Source: Glaciihabitans sp. INWT7 (lineage in GTDB: Bacteria; Actinomycetota; Actinomycetes; Actinomycetales; Microbacteriaceae). Taken from it: DNA of 64,000 bases. The notes beneath the pieces were generated by a model. The model had not been told where the DNA came from. It did no database searches and was given only the letters and a program-made list of their open reading frames with translations. The stretch is from assembly GCF_014217685.1 (NCBI RefSeq), contig NZ_CP043653.1:1926419-1990418 (forward strand), written 5' to 3'. Positions 16,937 to 26,577 of this stretch are shown in pieces (the first letter of the stretch is position 1; the number at the start of each line of letters is the position of its first letter). Made by a program: the position numbers and the translations under genes.

Positions 16937-17685
16937 AGGAGACGCTGTCGAAGCAAGTCGATCTCGCCGGAGCTGAGGCCGCTCGCTCGGAGGTACGACT
17001 CGACGTCGAGTGACTCGAGCCAGGCGAGAAGAGCGGATCGGCGGCTTGCGATGCGCTCCTCCATCACCGCTGCGGAGTGGGCCTTCTCCTCGGTGAGGCC
17101 CGGCTCTCTCCCGAGCCCGGCGTTGAAGCGGACTGCCGCGTCGACATAGTCATCCGCGATCGCTTCCGGTATGACCCCCACCACGCTCAGAAGTATCGCC
17201 ATCACCATCCCGGTGCGGTCGCGACCAGCGGCACAGTGCACGAGGACCGCGCCCTCGGCCGCGGCGATCGCTCGGAAAACCTCTGCGAACTTCCGCGGGT
17301 ACAGCCGGATGTTGTCGGCGTAGGAGAGCGGATGGTCGAGCAACGCACCGCAGAGCGCCAGGAATTGCGGGTCGGTCGGATCCTCGGTCGGACAGGAGAC
17401 GCACCTGATCCCCTCCGGCACCACCGCAGATCCGGCCGCCGCTCCTGTCGCCGGCACAGTCCCCTCGCTCGTACTCTCCCCCGGATTACGCAGATCGACC
17501 ACGGTGGTCACCCCGGCGGCTCGAGCAGCACGCCAGCCCTCCGGCGTGAGATAGTCCGGGCGCGCCGAGCGGAATACCCGCCCGGATCGGGTGACTCCGC
17601 CGCTCCGGAGGGGAAGGCCGCCCACGTCCGCGAGGTTGAAGGATCCCGGCCAATACGGGCGTCCGGCTGTGGGGAGAGTGGTCAT
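16933..17685 (-). CDS. Tyrosine-protein phosphatase (PTP/IphP family)
   Basis: A 250-residue phosphatase. The P-loop is VLVHCAAGRDRTGM with nucleophile Cys151 and Arg157 (HCxxGxxRTG); DLRNPGES near residue 65 and the N-terminal FNLADVGGLPLRSGG are typical of the actinobacterial IphP/PtpB group. It dephosphorylates phosphotyrosine or phosphoinositides. No tyrosine kinase gene is nearby. GAGGA lies about 9 nt before the ATG. Confidence 0.9.
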   Translation of the reverse strand: MTTLPTAGRPYWPGSFNLADVGGLPLRSGGVTRSGRVFRSARPDYLTPEGWRAARAAGVTTVVDLRNPGESTSEGTVPATGAAAGSAVVPEGIRCVSCPTEDPTDPQFLALCGALLDHPLSYADNIRLYPRKFAEVFRAIAAAEGAVLVHCAAGRDRTGMVMAILLSVVGVIPEAIADDYVDAAVRFNAGLGREPGLTEEKAHSAAVMEERIASRRSALLAWLESLDVESYLRASGLSSGEIDLLRQRLL

Positions 17686-17715
17686 GGGTGTCGATCCTCG
17701 CTTACTCGATCGAGC

Positions 17716-20247
17716 TCAGAGCATGCCGACCGCGGTCACCCGCACCACGGCGACGCCGGCGGCGTTCGACTCCGCGAGGTCGACGGTGGCCGAGATGCCC
17801 CAGTCATGATCTCCGGCCGGATCGTCGAAGATCTGGCGCACGGTCCACGCGGTCGACCCCTCCTCCACAATGAGCATGGCTGAGCTGCGGGCATCCCCAC
17901 CGGTGCCGAGGTGGTCGTGGGCGTCGAAATAGGCGTCCATGGCATCCCCCCACGCGTCGGCATCGAAGCCGGCCGCGGCATCCAGCTCCCCCAGCTGGTC
18001 GCAATCCTCGAGTGCGGCGAGCTGCACCCGGCGGAACAGCTCGTTGCGCACCAGGATGCGGAAGGCACGGATGTTCGTGGTCACGCCCTTCGGGGCGGGC
18101 GGCAGCACCGGGGCGGAGGCATCGATCGCGGCCGCCGGGTTGATGAGCTGCTCCCACTCATCGAGAAGGCTCGAGTCGACCTGGCGCACCAGTTCGCCGA
18201 GCCACTCGATCAGGTCGAGAAGCTCTTCGGTCTTCGCATCGTCCGGAATGGTCTGCCGTGCCGCCTTGTACGCATCGGACAGGTAGCGCAACACGAGCCC
18301 CTCGGAGCGGTTGAGCTTGTAGAAGCCGATGTAGTCGTTGAATGTCATCGCTCGTTCGTAGAGGTCCCGCACCACCGACTTGGGGCTCAGCTCGAAGTCG
18401 CCGACCCAGGGCTGCGAGGCGCGGTAGGTCTGGAACGCCGCATCCAGAAGTTCTTCGAGCGGTTTGGGCCAGGTGATCTGCTCGAGCAACTCCATGCGCT
18501 GGTCGTATTCGATGCCCTCGCTCTTCATGGCCGCCACGGCCTCGCCACGCGCCATGAACTGCTGGGCCGAGAGAATCGGGCGCGGATCATCCAGGGTCGC
18601 CTCGAGCACGGAGATCAGGTCGAGCGCATACGTCGGCGAGCTCTGCACCGCCCCCTCCGCGGGCTGCAGTAGGTCGAACACCGCAAGGGCGAAGGGCGAC
18701 AGCGGCTGGTTGAGGGCGAAATTCTGCTGCAGGTCCACGGTGAGGCTGATGGAACCGGTGGCGCTCTGCTGCACGATCTCCGCGGTGCGCAGCGTGCGGT
18801 AGATGGCGAGCGCCTGTCTCGCCAGCTCTCGCTGCCGGGGCCGCGGCTCGTGGTTGTTCTCGATCAGCTCTCTCAGCTCGTCGAAGGGCTTCCCCCCGCG
18901 CCCGATCACATTGAGCACCATCGAATGACTCACCTGCATGCTCGAGGTGAGGGTCTCCGGCTGGGCGGCGACGAGCCGGGCGAAACTGGGCTCCCCCCAG
19001 GAGACGAACCCATCCGGCGCCCGTTTACGCACGATCTTCTTGATCTTCTTCGGATCGTCTCCCGCCTTCGCGAGGAGCCTGGCGTTCTCGGTCTCGTGGT
19101 CCGGGGCCTGCACGATGACGGTGCCGGCGGTGTCGAAGCCGGCTCGACCGGCGCGACCGGCGATCTGGTGGAACTCCCGGGCGCTCAGCTGGCGCATCTT
19201 CGTGCCATCGAACTTGGTGAGCGCGGTGAGCAGAACGGTGCGGATCGGCACGTTGATGCCCACCCCGAGCGTGTCCGTGCCGCAGATCACCTTGAGCAGG
19301 CTCTGCTGCGCGAGCTGCTCGACGAGCCGTCGGTATTTCGGCAGCATCCCGGCGTGATGCACCCCGATCCCCGAGCGGATGAGGCGGCTGAGGGTGCGCC
19401 CGAAGTTGGTGGTGAAGCGGAAGTCGCCGATGGCATCCGCGATCTCGTCCCGCTGCTCACGGGACGCGATCTTGACGCTGGTGAGCGCCTGTGCCCTCTC
19501 GAGGGCGGCGAGCTGCGAGAAATGCACGATGTAGACCGGTGCCTGGCCCGTGGCGAGCAGGTCCTCGACCGTCTCGTGCACTGGCGTCGTGGCGTAGGAG
19601 AAGTGCAGGGGCACCGGGCGGTCGACACCGGCGACCACCGCGGTCTCGCGGCTGTTGCGCTTCGACAGGTCTGTCGCCAGCCACTCGACATCCCCCAATG
19701 TCGCCGACATCAGGATGAACTGCACGCCAGGCAGGGTGAGGAGCGGTACCTGCCAGGCCCAGCCGCGTTCCGGATCGGAGTAGAAGTGGAACTCGTCCAT
19801 CACCACCTGGTCGACCGGCGCATCCGTGCCCTCTCGCAGGGCGAGATTCGCCAGGATCTCGGCGGTGCAGCAGATGATCGGAGCCTCGGCGTTGACGCTC
19901 GAGTCCCCCGTGACCATTCCGACGTTCTCCGCTCCGAAGATGTCGACCAGGGCGAAGAACTTCTCCGACACGAGGGCCTTGATCGGGGCGGTGTAGAACG
20001 TGCGCTGCCCCTGCGCGAGCGCCGCGAAGTGTGCCCCGATCGCGACGAGGGACTTGCCGGTGCCGGTCGGGGTGCTGAGGATGAGGTTGGCGCCGGAGAC
20101 GATCTCGATGAGGGCTTCGTCCTGCGCGGGATAGAGACTCAGGCCTCGCCCGACGGCCCACTCCACGAACTGTTCGTAGACGGCATCCGGATCGTAGGGG
20201 CCCGTCGCGCGGATCGTCTGCAGCCGGTCGAGGAGGAGATCAGGCAT
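17716..20247 (-). CDS. Ski2-like DEAD/DEAH RNA helicase, DUF3516 type
   Basis: An 843-residue superfamily 2 helicase. Motif I TPTGTGKS at 59-66, motif II DEFH at 151-154 (normally DEVH), SAT (LMSATLGD), and motif VI QIAGRAGRAG are present; the C-terminal 350 residues form the DUF3516/accessory region typical of actinobacterial proteins. It probably unwinds structured RNA for decay or ribosome work. ATG 20247 (MPDLLL) fits the family start and overlaps the nucleoside hydrolase by 8 bases on the same strand. Confidence 0.9.
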   Translation of the reverse strand: MPDLLLDRLQTIRATGPYDPDAVYEQFVEWAVGRGLSLYPAQDEALIEIVSGANLILSTPTGTGKSLVAIGAHFAALAQGQRTFYTAPIKALVSEKFFALVDIFGAENVGMVTGDSSVNAEAPIICCTAEILANLALREGTDAPVDQVVMDEFHFYSDPERGWAWQVPLLTLPGVQFILMSATLGDVEWLATDLSKRNSRETAVVAGVDRPVPLHFSYATTPVHETVEDLLATGQAPVYIVHFSQLAALERAQALTSVKIASREQRDEIADAIGDFRFTTNFGRTLSRLIRSGIGVHHAGMLPKYRRLVEQLAQQSLLKVICGTDTLGVGINVPIRTVLLTALTKFDGTKMRQLSAREFHQIAGRAGRAGFDTAGTVIVQAPDHETENARLLAKAGDDPKKIKKIVRKRAPDGFVSWGEPSFARLVAAQPETLTSSMQVSHSMVLNVIGRGGKPFDELRELIENNHEPRPRQRELARQALAIYRTLRTAEIVQQSATGSISLTVDLQQNFALNQPLSPFALAVFDLLQPAEGAVQSSPTYALDLISVLEATLDDPRPILSAQQFMARGEAVAAMKSEGIEYDQRMELLEQITWPKPLEELLDAAFQTYRASQPWVGDFELSPKSVVRDLYERAMTFNDYIGFYKLNRSEGLVLRYLSDAYKAARQTIPDDAKTEELLDLIEWLGELVRQVDSSLLDEWEQLINPAAAIDASAPVLPPAPKGVTTNIRAFRILVRNELFRRVQLAALEDCDQLGELDAAAGFDADAWGDAMDAYFDAHDHLGTGGDARSSAMLIVEEGSTAWTVRQIFDDPAGDHDWGISATVDLAESNAAGVAVVRVTAVGML

Positions 20248-21169
20248 GCTGCCCCGCGACGATCGCATAGACGTGCTCGACGTAGGACCAGAAGCCCGCG
20301 ACATCGAGGGTGACCGGCACCAACGCATTGGGAAACGGCGAATCGAAGTCGACGACCGTCATTCCACTGGTGAACTCGCCACGGGTCTCCACTGTCACCA
20401 GCGCCGGTCGCGAGGAGAAGAGGTCCGGACGCACGACGTGGGCGACCGCGCAGACGTCGTGCACGGCCTGGCCGTCCCAGTCGCTGTTGTTCGCGTCAAC
20501 CCAGAACGTGGCGAGGGGCAGGATGAGCTCGTGCGCGAGAGTACCGAGCCGGCCAAGCCGCTCGACCACAGCGCTGTTGGCCTGCGCCTGGAGGGTGAGG
20601 TCGAGGCCGACCATCACCACCTGCCAGTCCGCGTCGAAGACGATCCGGGCGGCCTCGGGATCGGCATAGATGTTGAATTCGGCCGCGGGAGTGGCGTTGC
20701 CGCGGGTGAAGGATCCGCCCATGATCGTGAAGGAGGCCACCCAGCGGGCGATCCCCGGTTCCTGCTGGAGGGCGAGGGCGATGTTGGTGAGCGGGCCGGT
20801 GGCAACGAGATGGATGGCACCGGGAGCCGCACGAATCGTTTCGACGAGAAAGTCAACGGCAGGACGCGGGTCCACCGCCAGGGTGGGCTCGGGCAACACG
20901 GCGGCGCCGAGCCCCGACTCTCCGTGCACGTGGCTCGCGTCGCGGGTCTCCCCGCTCAGGGGCCGTGCAGCACCCGCGGCCACCGGCACGGTCTCGAATC
21001 GCAGGTACTCGCGGAGGGCGAGGGCGTTGCGGGTCGTGCGGGACAACCCGACATTGCCGCCGACGGTCGTGACCCCGACCAGGTCGATGTTCGGATCCCC
21101 GTGCGCGAGCAGCAGGGCGCGAGCATCGTCGAGGCCCGGGTCGCAGTCGAGCAAGATCTTCTTGGGCAT
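20240..21169 (-). CDS. Nucleoside hydrolase (IUNH family)
   Basis: A 309-residue ribohydrolase. The calcium-binding N-terminal motif is DCDPGLDD (residues 8-15, consensus DTDPGIDD); NVGLSRTTRNAL and LVATGPLTNIALAL follow, and a conserved His-Asp pair near DVCAVAHV closes the site. It cleaves the N-glycosidic bond of ribonucleosides for salvage. Upstream of the RNA helicase in a coupled pair: RNA turnover followed by nucleoside salvage is a sensible link. Confidence 0.9.
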   Translation of the reverse strand: MPKKILLDCDPGLDDARALLLAHGDPNIDLVGVTTVGGNVGLSRTTRNALALREYLRFETVPVAAGAARPLSGETRDASHVHGESGLGAAVLPEPTLAVDPRPAVDFLVETIRAAPGAIHLVATGPLTNIALALQQEPGIARWVASFTIMGGSFTRGNATPAAEFNIYADPEAARIVFDADWQVVMVGLDLTLQAQANSAVVERLGRLGTLAHELILPLATFWVDANNSDWDGQAVHDVCAVAHVVRPDLFSSRPALVTVETRGEFTSGMTVVDFDSPFPNALVPVTLDVAGFWSYVEHVYAIVAGQHA

Positions 21170-21225
21170 GGGTCAACCGTGCCACATCCCCGGGCCGCCT
21201 GCCGCGACGCGGGCTGCCGGTGCGG

Positions 21226-23136
21226 TCAGTCCGGTGTTTGGGTGCGCGCCGCCAGAGTTCTCGGAATGCGGCCGAACCACGGAGCCGCGATCACCGCGAC
21301 CGCGGCGATCAACGACCCGACGAGAACGAGCGGATGAACGCGGGCGGCAACGCTCATCCCCACGGCGAGGGCCAGTGCGATCGGAACGCGCACGATCAGC
21401 CCCCACACCCGGAGACGGGGAACCGCCGGGATGTCGTAGCGACTGCTGGCGAGCCGGGTCTCGAACAACTGCCAGAGCGCGCCATTGGCCCAGAGCAGCA
21501 GGGCCGCCGCTCCCGCCACGAGGGCGAAGAACGGCACCCAGGTGAGGGTGAACAGCCAACCCCAGATCCCCTCCCCGTCTTTAACCTGAAGCAACCACTT
21601 GAGTGCCGCCGTGACGACGGCAACCGGTCCGGTCGTGGTCAGCCTGAAGAGTTCGGCGAGAGTCGGCACGAAGAAGCAGAGGGCGGCGAGCAAAAGCACC
21701 AGCAGCCGATTCAGGCCGAGTTCCTTCACCGCCCTCACGTGTAGCCGATTCTGCTCCGTGCTGGCCGCCGCCAGGGGACGCTCGCCGCCATCCTGCGCCG
21801 GTTCACGGGTCTCGAGTCCCAGCACGATTCGGGCGAGCGGATCGATCACCTGCACGATGTTCGCGGAATAGGACTGGTGATCGGTGAGGGCGGAAGCGGT
21901 GTTGTGCACCGGATGCTCCTCCGGACCGAGTTCGGGTGACTCGGCGAGAGTCCCCCGCTCCCCCTCCGCCACCGGTGCGTAACTCGCGGTCCAGCGCGCG
22001 CGACGGGCTGCTCCTCCGGTGGAGGTCGGACCGGAGGGGATCACGTCCCAGGTCGCGAAGAAGTCAAGCCAGCGCGGGCGGCTGGTAGCCGGCATCCCGC
22101 CCCAGGCGCGCACCGGATTGAGGGAGAGGGAGAATCCGTGGGCTGCGAGTTCGGCGGGACTCAGCCGATGGGAGGTGAAGCTGGGGCGCCCGAGCAGGGA
22201 AAGGGCACTTCCGACAGTGACGAGTGTGTCCACCCGCAATGCCGGAGTGAGCATCGCATCCCCGAAGAGCAGGTTTGCGGTGATCGCCGCGCCCTCGGAA
22301 TGAGCGACCACCATGACCCGGCCTTTCTCGCCAGCCCGTGCCCGTGCGGCGCCGACCGCAGTGGCCACGATCTGACGCATCGCGGCGGCCCGGGTCGGGC
22401 GCTGGGTCCAGGCCGGCACATCGCCGACGAAATCGACGAGGGCGTCCACCACCGGTTTGAGTGCCGTGCCGACGAAGGGAAACATCAACAGCGGCCCGGA
22501 GAGGGCGAGGAAGACCACCGCGACGATCGTGAGCACTCCTACCGCGAGGCTGAGCACCGCGATCGCCATCACGGCGACGACCCGACCGATCCCCCAGAAT
22601 CCGCGGGAGGTCACCCAGAACACGGTGCTGAGGTAGGCCAGCAGGCGGCCGACCGCGCGAAAGACGAAGCCGAGGCCCCAGGTGAAGATCTGGGTGCGGG
22701 ACAGGGGAAGGAAGGCCTCCGACCAGCGCGCCTCCGTGATGTGCAAAGCCACCGAACGCGGCGCCGCGTCGAGATCGAGATAGTGGATGCTTGCGGTCAC
22801 CTCGTCGTGCGCCGTACCGAGCACGACCGCACCGAACTCCAGCGCGGTCGGTTCGCCGTCCGCGTCGTCGTCCTGGTGCGCCGTTCCGATCTCGGCGGGA
22901 GCCGTCGGCCGCAATCCTTCCCCCGGGGACTGCCGGGCCGCATCCTCGGCGACGGCCTGCGCGGAGGGGGTCGCGCCGTTCTCGGCCGGACTGCCCTTGG
23001 CGAGCCAGTCCATCCGCTGCAGTATCGGTTCGGCCCATTCGAGGAGGGTCTGCCCGGCGGTCTGGCGCCCGATCCCGTGTACGACCACCAGCTCGACGAG
23101 CGGTTCGGGCGGCGGGTCGGCCAGGGTGCGGGACAT
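21226..23136 (-). CDS. Membrane-anchored lipase-like protein
   Basis: A 636-residue protein with VELVVVHGIGRQTAGQTL at the N-terminus and VMVVAHSEGAAITANLL as nucleophile elbow, so an alpha/beta hydrolase, but with a pair of long hydrophobic helices inside the hydrolase part (after GIGRVVAVMAIAVLS) and about four more at the C-terminus. I do not recognise a named family. A lipid or envelope ester as substrate is inference. ATG 23136 follows GGAGG; the open frame above it is spurious. Confidence 0.7.
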   Translation of the reverse strand: MSRTLADPPPEPLVELVVVHGIGRQTAGQTLLEWAEPILQRMDWLAKGSPAENGATPSAQAVAEDAARQSPGEGLRPTAPAEIGTAHQDDDADGEPTALEFGAVVLGTAHDEVTASIHYLDLDAAPRSVALHITEARWSEAFLPLSRTQIFTWGLGFVFRAVGRLLAYLSTVFWVTSRGFWGIGRVVAVMAIAVLSLAVGVLTIVAVVFLALSGPLLMFPFVGTALKPVVDALVDFVGDVPAWTQRPTRAAAMRQIVATAVGAARARAGEKGRVMVVAHSEGAAITANLLFGDAMLTPALRVDTLVTVGSALSLLGRPSFTSHRLSPAELAAHGFSLSLNPVRAWGGMPATSRPRWLDFFATWDVIPSGPTSTGGAARRARWTASYAPVAEGERGTLAESPELGPEEHPVHNTASALTDHQSYSANIVQVIDPLARIVLGLETREPAQDGGERPLAAASTEQNRLHVRAVKELGLNRLLVLLLAALCFFVPTLAELFRLTTTGPVAVVTAALKWLLQVKDGEGIWGWLFTLTWVPFFALVAGAAALLLWANGALWQLFETRLASSRYDIPAVPRLRVWGLIVRVPIALALAVGMSVAARVHPLVLVGSLIAAVAVIAAPWFGRIPRTLAARTQTPD

Positions 23137-23270
23137 CTCGGATCCTCCCTCGGGCCGACTGCGCAGTGCCCGGAACGCCGCTCTGCCGATCACGGGTGAC
23201 CACACAGTAGTACGGCGGCACCGGTGACGGCCAGACCCGGGGCCTGGCCCGGCGGCCGAAGCCGTTCGCT

Positions 23271-23276
23271 TAGAAT
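23271..23276 (+). promoter_or_regulatory. -10 element of the zinc-ribbon SDR gene
   Basis: TAGAAT, five bases, then GTG at 23282; leaderless start likely. It supports GTG as the true start. Confidence 0.45.
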
Positions 23277-23281
23277 CGTGT

Positions 23282-24751
23282 GTGCCTTCCGACCCCGCCG
23301 ACAGCAGTGCCCTCGACCCGACCGAGCTCGAAATCACCCTCCGGGTGCTCGCGTCGATGGACACCCTCGATGAAGAACACCCGGACTTCATCGCCGTGCG
23401 CCAGGCCACGGCCCGCATGTTCAAGTCCGTGAAACGCAACCGGCGGCTCGAGAAACGTGCCGTCATCGCCGACGCCGACCGCGCCGTGGTGGCCAACACC
23501 GCCACGGGAGCGCCCGACCGCATCGATGACGAGACCCGCGGTATCCCCCTCTCCATCACGGCGACGGCGACAACCGCCGGAACCCTTCTCAAGTCGCGGC
23601 CGTGTTACATCTGCAAGCAGCATTACACGCAGGTCGACGCCTTCTACCACCAGCTCTGCCCCGACTGCGCCGCCCTCAACCACGCGAAACGCGATGCCCG
23701 CACCGACCTCACCGGCAAGACGGCACTGCTCACCGGGGGCCGCGCGAAGATCGGGATGTACATCGCCCTTCGGCTGTTGCGGGACGGCGCGCACACGACC
23801 ATCACGACCCGTTTCCCCCGCGATGCCTTGCGCCGGTTCGCCTCGCTCCCGGATGCGAGCGAGTGGCTGCATCGCCTGCGGGTCGTCGGAATCGACCTTC
23901 GCGATCCGGCCCAGGTGATCGGACTCACGGACGCGATGATCGAGGCTGGGCCCCTCGACATCCTCGTCAACAACGCCGCACAGACCGTGCGGCGTTCCCC
24001 CGGTTCCTACGCGCCGCTGGCGGATGCCGAGAGCGCCCCGCTGCCCGACGGCCCGCTTCCCGAGCTGCTGACCTTCGGCCACACGAACGATGCCCATCCC
24101 CAGGCGCTGGCCGCCTCGGTCGGTTCGCACCCCATCCTCGCCAGCGCCGGAGGGCTCAGTGCCGCGGAGCTCACCGAGCTCGCCCTCGCCGCAGGCTCGT
24201 CATCGCTCGCCCGTCTGGCCGCCGGCACCGCGATCGACGCGGGTGGGTTGGTGCCCGACGAGCACGACCAGAACAGCTGGACGCAATTCGTGCACGAAGT
24301 GGACCCTCTCGAGATGCTCGAGGTGCAGCTCGCGAATGTCACTGCTCCGTTCCTGCTGGTCTCGCGTCTCCGCCCGGCCATGGCAGCATCGGCAGCCCAC
24401 CGAAAGTACGTCGTCAACGTGTCGGCGATGGAGGGGCAGTTCGGTCGGGGCTACAAGGGTCCGGGGCATCCGCACACCAACATGGCCAAGGCCTCGCTCA
24501 ACATGCTCACCCGCACCAGCGGGAAGGAGATGCTCGAGACCGACGGCATCCTCATGACCAGTGTCGACACTGGCTGGATCACCGACGAGCGCCCGCACTT
24601 CACCAAGATCCGGCTCGCGGAGGAGGGCTTCCACGCCCCTCTCGACCTCGTCGACGGCGCCGCTCGCGTCTACGACCCGATCGTGCGCGGCGAGGCCGGC
24701 GAAGATGTCTACGGCGTCTTTCTCAAGGACTACGCCCCCGCCGCCTGGTAG
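23282..24751 (+). CDS. Zinc-ribbon/SDR fusion oxidoreductase
   Basis: A 489-residue protein. Residues 1-100 are helical; Cys108, Cys111, Cys126 and Cys129 (PCYIC ... LCPDC) form a treble-clef or ribbon zinc site. A Rossmann SDR domain starts with LLTGGRAKIGMYIAL (151-165) and has LVNNAAQ and NVSAMEG (Ser381). The position of the catalytic Tyr in YxxxK is Thr399 (TNMAK, Lys403), so the normal SDR tetrad is missing; Tyr391 is too far. An insert of about 80 residues follows NNAAQ. Cofactor binding is likely, classic SDR chemistry doubtful. GTG start. Confidence 0.75.
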   Translation: MPSDPADSSALDPTELEITLRVLASMDTLDEEHPDFIAVRQATARMFKSVKRNRRLEKRAVIADADRAVVANTATGAPDRIDDETRGIPLSITATATTAGTLLKSRPCYICKQHYTQVDAFYHQLCPDCAALNHAKRDARTDLTGKTALLTGGRAKIGMYIALRLLRDGAHTTITTRFPRDALRRFASLPDASEWLHRLRVVGIDLRDPAQVIGLTDAMIEAGPLDILVNNAAQTVRRSPGSYAPLADAESAPLPDGPLPELLTFGHTNDAHPQALAASVGSHPILASAGGLSAAELTELALAAGSSSLARLAAGTAIDAGGLVPDEHDQNSWTQFVHEVDPLEMLEVQLANVTAPFLLVSRLRPAMAASAAHRKYVVNVSAMEGQFGRGYKGPGHPHTNMAKASLNMLTRTSGKEMLETDGILMTSVDTGWITDERPHFTKIRLAEEGFHAPLDLVDGAARVYDPIVRGEAGEDVYGVFLKDYAPAAW

Positions 24752-24773
24752 CTCCCGCGCACCCCCGTCTGGC

Positions 24774-24875
24774 CTTCATCATTCAGGAACTTCTGTCGCT
24801 GGCGGGGAGGATGCCACGCTCCGATGTCACATCGGACTCACGGGTGCCTCCAGTGCCACACCTTCCTGAATGAAG
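24774..24875. repeat. Imperfect ~100-bp palindrome between convergent genes
   Basis: Outer arms: CTTCAT...TCAGGAA (24774-24789) against TTCCTGAATGAAG (24863-24875). The core TCCGATGT, C, ACATCGGA (24820-24836) is a perfect inverted repeat. Partial pairing (TGTCGCTGG with CCAGTGCCACA) runs between. The rest of 24752-24982 holds no gene. It could be a degenerate small mobile repeat or a double terminator. Confidence 0.5.
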
Positions 24876-24982
24876 AGATCGACGCTCGACGCCGTCCACG
24901 TCTGCAGGGTCCTCCATTCCCGGTCCTTCCCGCGCGTTGAGGCGCCGGTTGGGCGGGCTCGGAAGGGTCGATCGGGCCCGGA

Positions 24983-26449
24983 CTACGCCGGCGCGTGACG
25001 CTCCAGAAACTCGAACACCTCTGTGCTGTCCACCCCGGGAAACGCTCCGGTCGGCATCGCCGCGTGAAGTGACGAGTTGAGGCGCGCGCTCGGCCAGGAG
25101 TGCTTGTCCCACTTGGCCGCGAGGGTGCTCGGGGGTGTGCGGCAGCACGAAGGCTCTGGACAGGTCGAGGTGAAGCGATTCTCGGTATCCCTCCCCCGGA
25201 AGAACTTGGCCTGCGCGAACTGGGTACCCACACTCACCGAGAACTGCCCGCGAGGGGAGGATTGGATGCGCGACGTGCACCAGTAGGTGCCCGCGGGTTT
25301 GTCGGTGTACTGGTGATACGGGCTGAACCGGTCCGCGACATCGAATACGCGGCGAGCGCTCCAGAAACGGCACACGACCTGTCCCTCCACCGCGCCGAGA
25401 GCATCCGTCGGCAACGTGACGCTGTCGTTCTCGTAGGCCTTCGACACCGTGCCGCTCTCGTGCACCTTGAGGAAATGCACGGGGATGCCGAGATGCTGTG
25501 TCGAGAGGTTGGTGAAGCGGTGCGCGGCGGTCTCGTAACTCACCCCGAAGGCGTCCCGCAGGTCTTCGACCGAGAGCTCGCGGGCTGCCTTCGCGCGGCT
25601 GAGGAACTCGACGGCGCTCTGCTCCGGCACCAGCAACGCAGCCGCCAAATAATTGGTCTGCACGCGCTGGTCGAGAAAATCGGCGTAGTTGGTTGGCTCC
25701 TCGTGACCGAGCACATGGCTCGCGAGCGCCTGAAGCACCACCGATCGCGGATCGGAGTCCGGACTCGCCCCGAGCGGCACGTAGATGCGGCCGTTGTTGA
25801 GGTCGGTGACCGACCGGGTGGATCCCGGAAGGTCGGGCACATAGTGCAGGGTGAAGCCGAGGTGAGTGCCGAGGTCGGCGGCCACCCGTTGGGAGAGCGG
25901 GCCACCGGTGTGGCCCACCGCCGCGAGCAGGCCGCGCGCCACATCCTCCAGCTCGGCGAAGTAGTTGTTGCGACGCCGCATCGCCTTGCGCAATTCCGTG
26001 TTTGCTCGCCGCGCCTCTTCCGGGGTCGCCGCGCGCTCGCTGTGCACGCGCTCGAGTTCGCGATACAGGCCGAGGATCGCCTCGATCGCCTCGTCGCTCA
26101 GGGCCTTTCGCACGGCGAGCTGAGGCAGCCCGAGGGAGGCATAGAGGGGTCCGCGCTGGACGCGCTCGAGTGCGATCTCGAGTCCAGCTCGGCCGCTCGG
26201 CGGCTCAGAGTTCAACAACTGGTCGATCGGCACCTCGAGCGCACGGGCGAACCGTTGCAACTCGCCGAGTTTCAGTTCACGCTTGCCGTTCTCCACCACC
26301 GAGACCTGGGACGCCGCGCGCCCGATCGCGACTCCCATGTCGTCGAGCGTCATGTGGCGGGAAGTGCGCAGCTGCCGGATGCGGCGGCCGATCGTCAGCG
26401 AATCGAGCATGTCTTCATCCTCGAACGGGTCGAACGGCCGTGGTCCCAT
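24983..26449 (-). CDS. ramB: RamB-type glyoxylate/acetate regulator
   Basis: About 488 residues. An XRE helix-turn-helix begins at RIRQLRTSRHMTLDDMGVAI with VSVVENGKRELKLGEL, then a peptidase-like (IrrE/DUF955) region with VLGHEEP and a C-terminal short-chain-acyl sensing domain (DUF2083). This is the RamB architecture, the regulator of aceA/aceB and acetate genes in Corynebacterium and mycobacteria. It is divergent from aceA, its expected target. ATG 26449 is one choice; MLDSLTIG at 26410 is an alternative. Confidence 0.85.
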   Translation of the reverse strand: MGPRPFDPFEDEDMLDSLTIGRRIRQLRTSRHMTLDDMGVAIGRAASQVSVVENGKRELKLGELQRFARALEVPIDQLLNSEPPSGRAGLEIALERVQRGPLYASLGLPQLAVRKALSDEAIEAILGLYRELERVHSERAATPEEARRANTELRKAMRRRNNYFAELEDVARGLLAAVGHTGGPLSQRVAADLGTHLGFTLHYVPDLPGSTRSVTDLNNGRIYVPLGASPDSDPRSVVLQALASHVLGHEEPTNYADFLDQRVQTNYLAAALLVPEQSAVEFLSRAKAARELSVEDLRDAFGVSYETAAHRFTNLSTQHLGIPVHFLKVHESGTVSKAYENDSVTLPTDALGAVEGQVVCRFWSARRVFDVADRFSPYHQYTDKPAGTYWCTSRIQSSPRGQFSVSVGTQFAQAKFFRGRDTENRFTSTCPEPSCCRTPPSTLAAKWDKHSWPSARLNSSLHAAMPTGAFPGVDSTEVFEFLERHAPA

Positions 26450-26577
26450 CGGCCAAGGATGACACGCGAGCTTCTTCCGGTAAATAGAAGAATCGCAGAA
26501 ATTCTGGCATTCGGATGGGTTCGCGTTCGCTAAAACGACCGCATCGTGGGTTTTACGCAACCAACGAAGGAGCACCG

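Noticed and set aside
18850-20313. 487-codon frame opposite the helicase
   Set aside because: Antisense to conserved helicase motifs, no recognisable protein.
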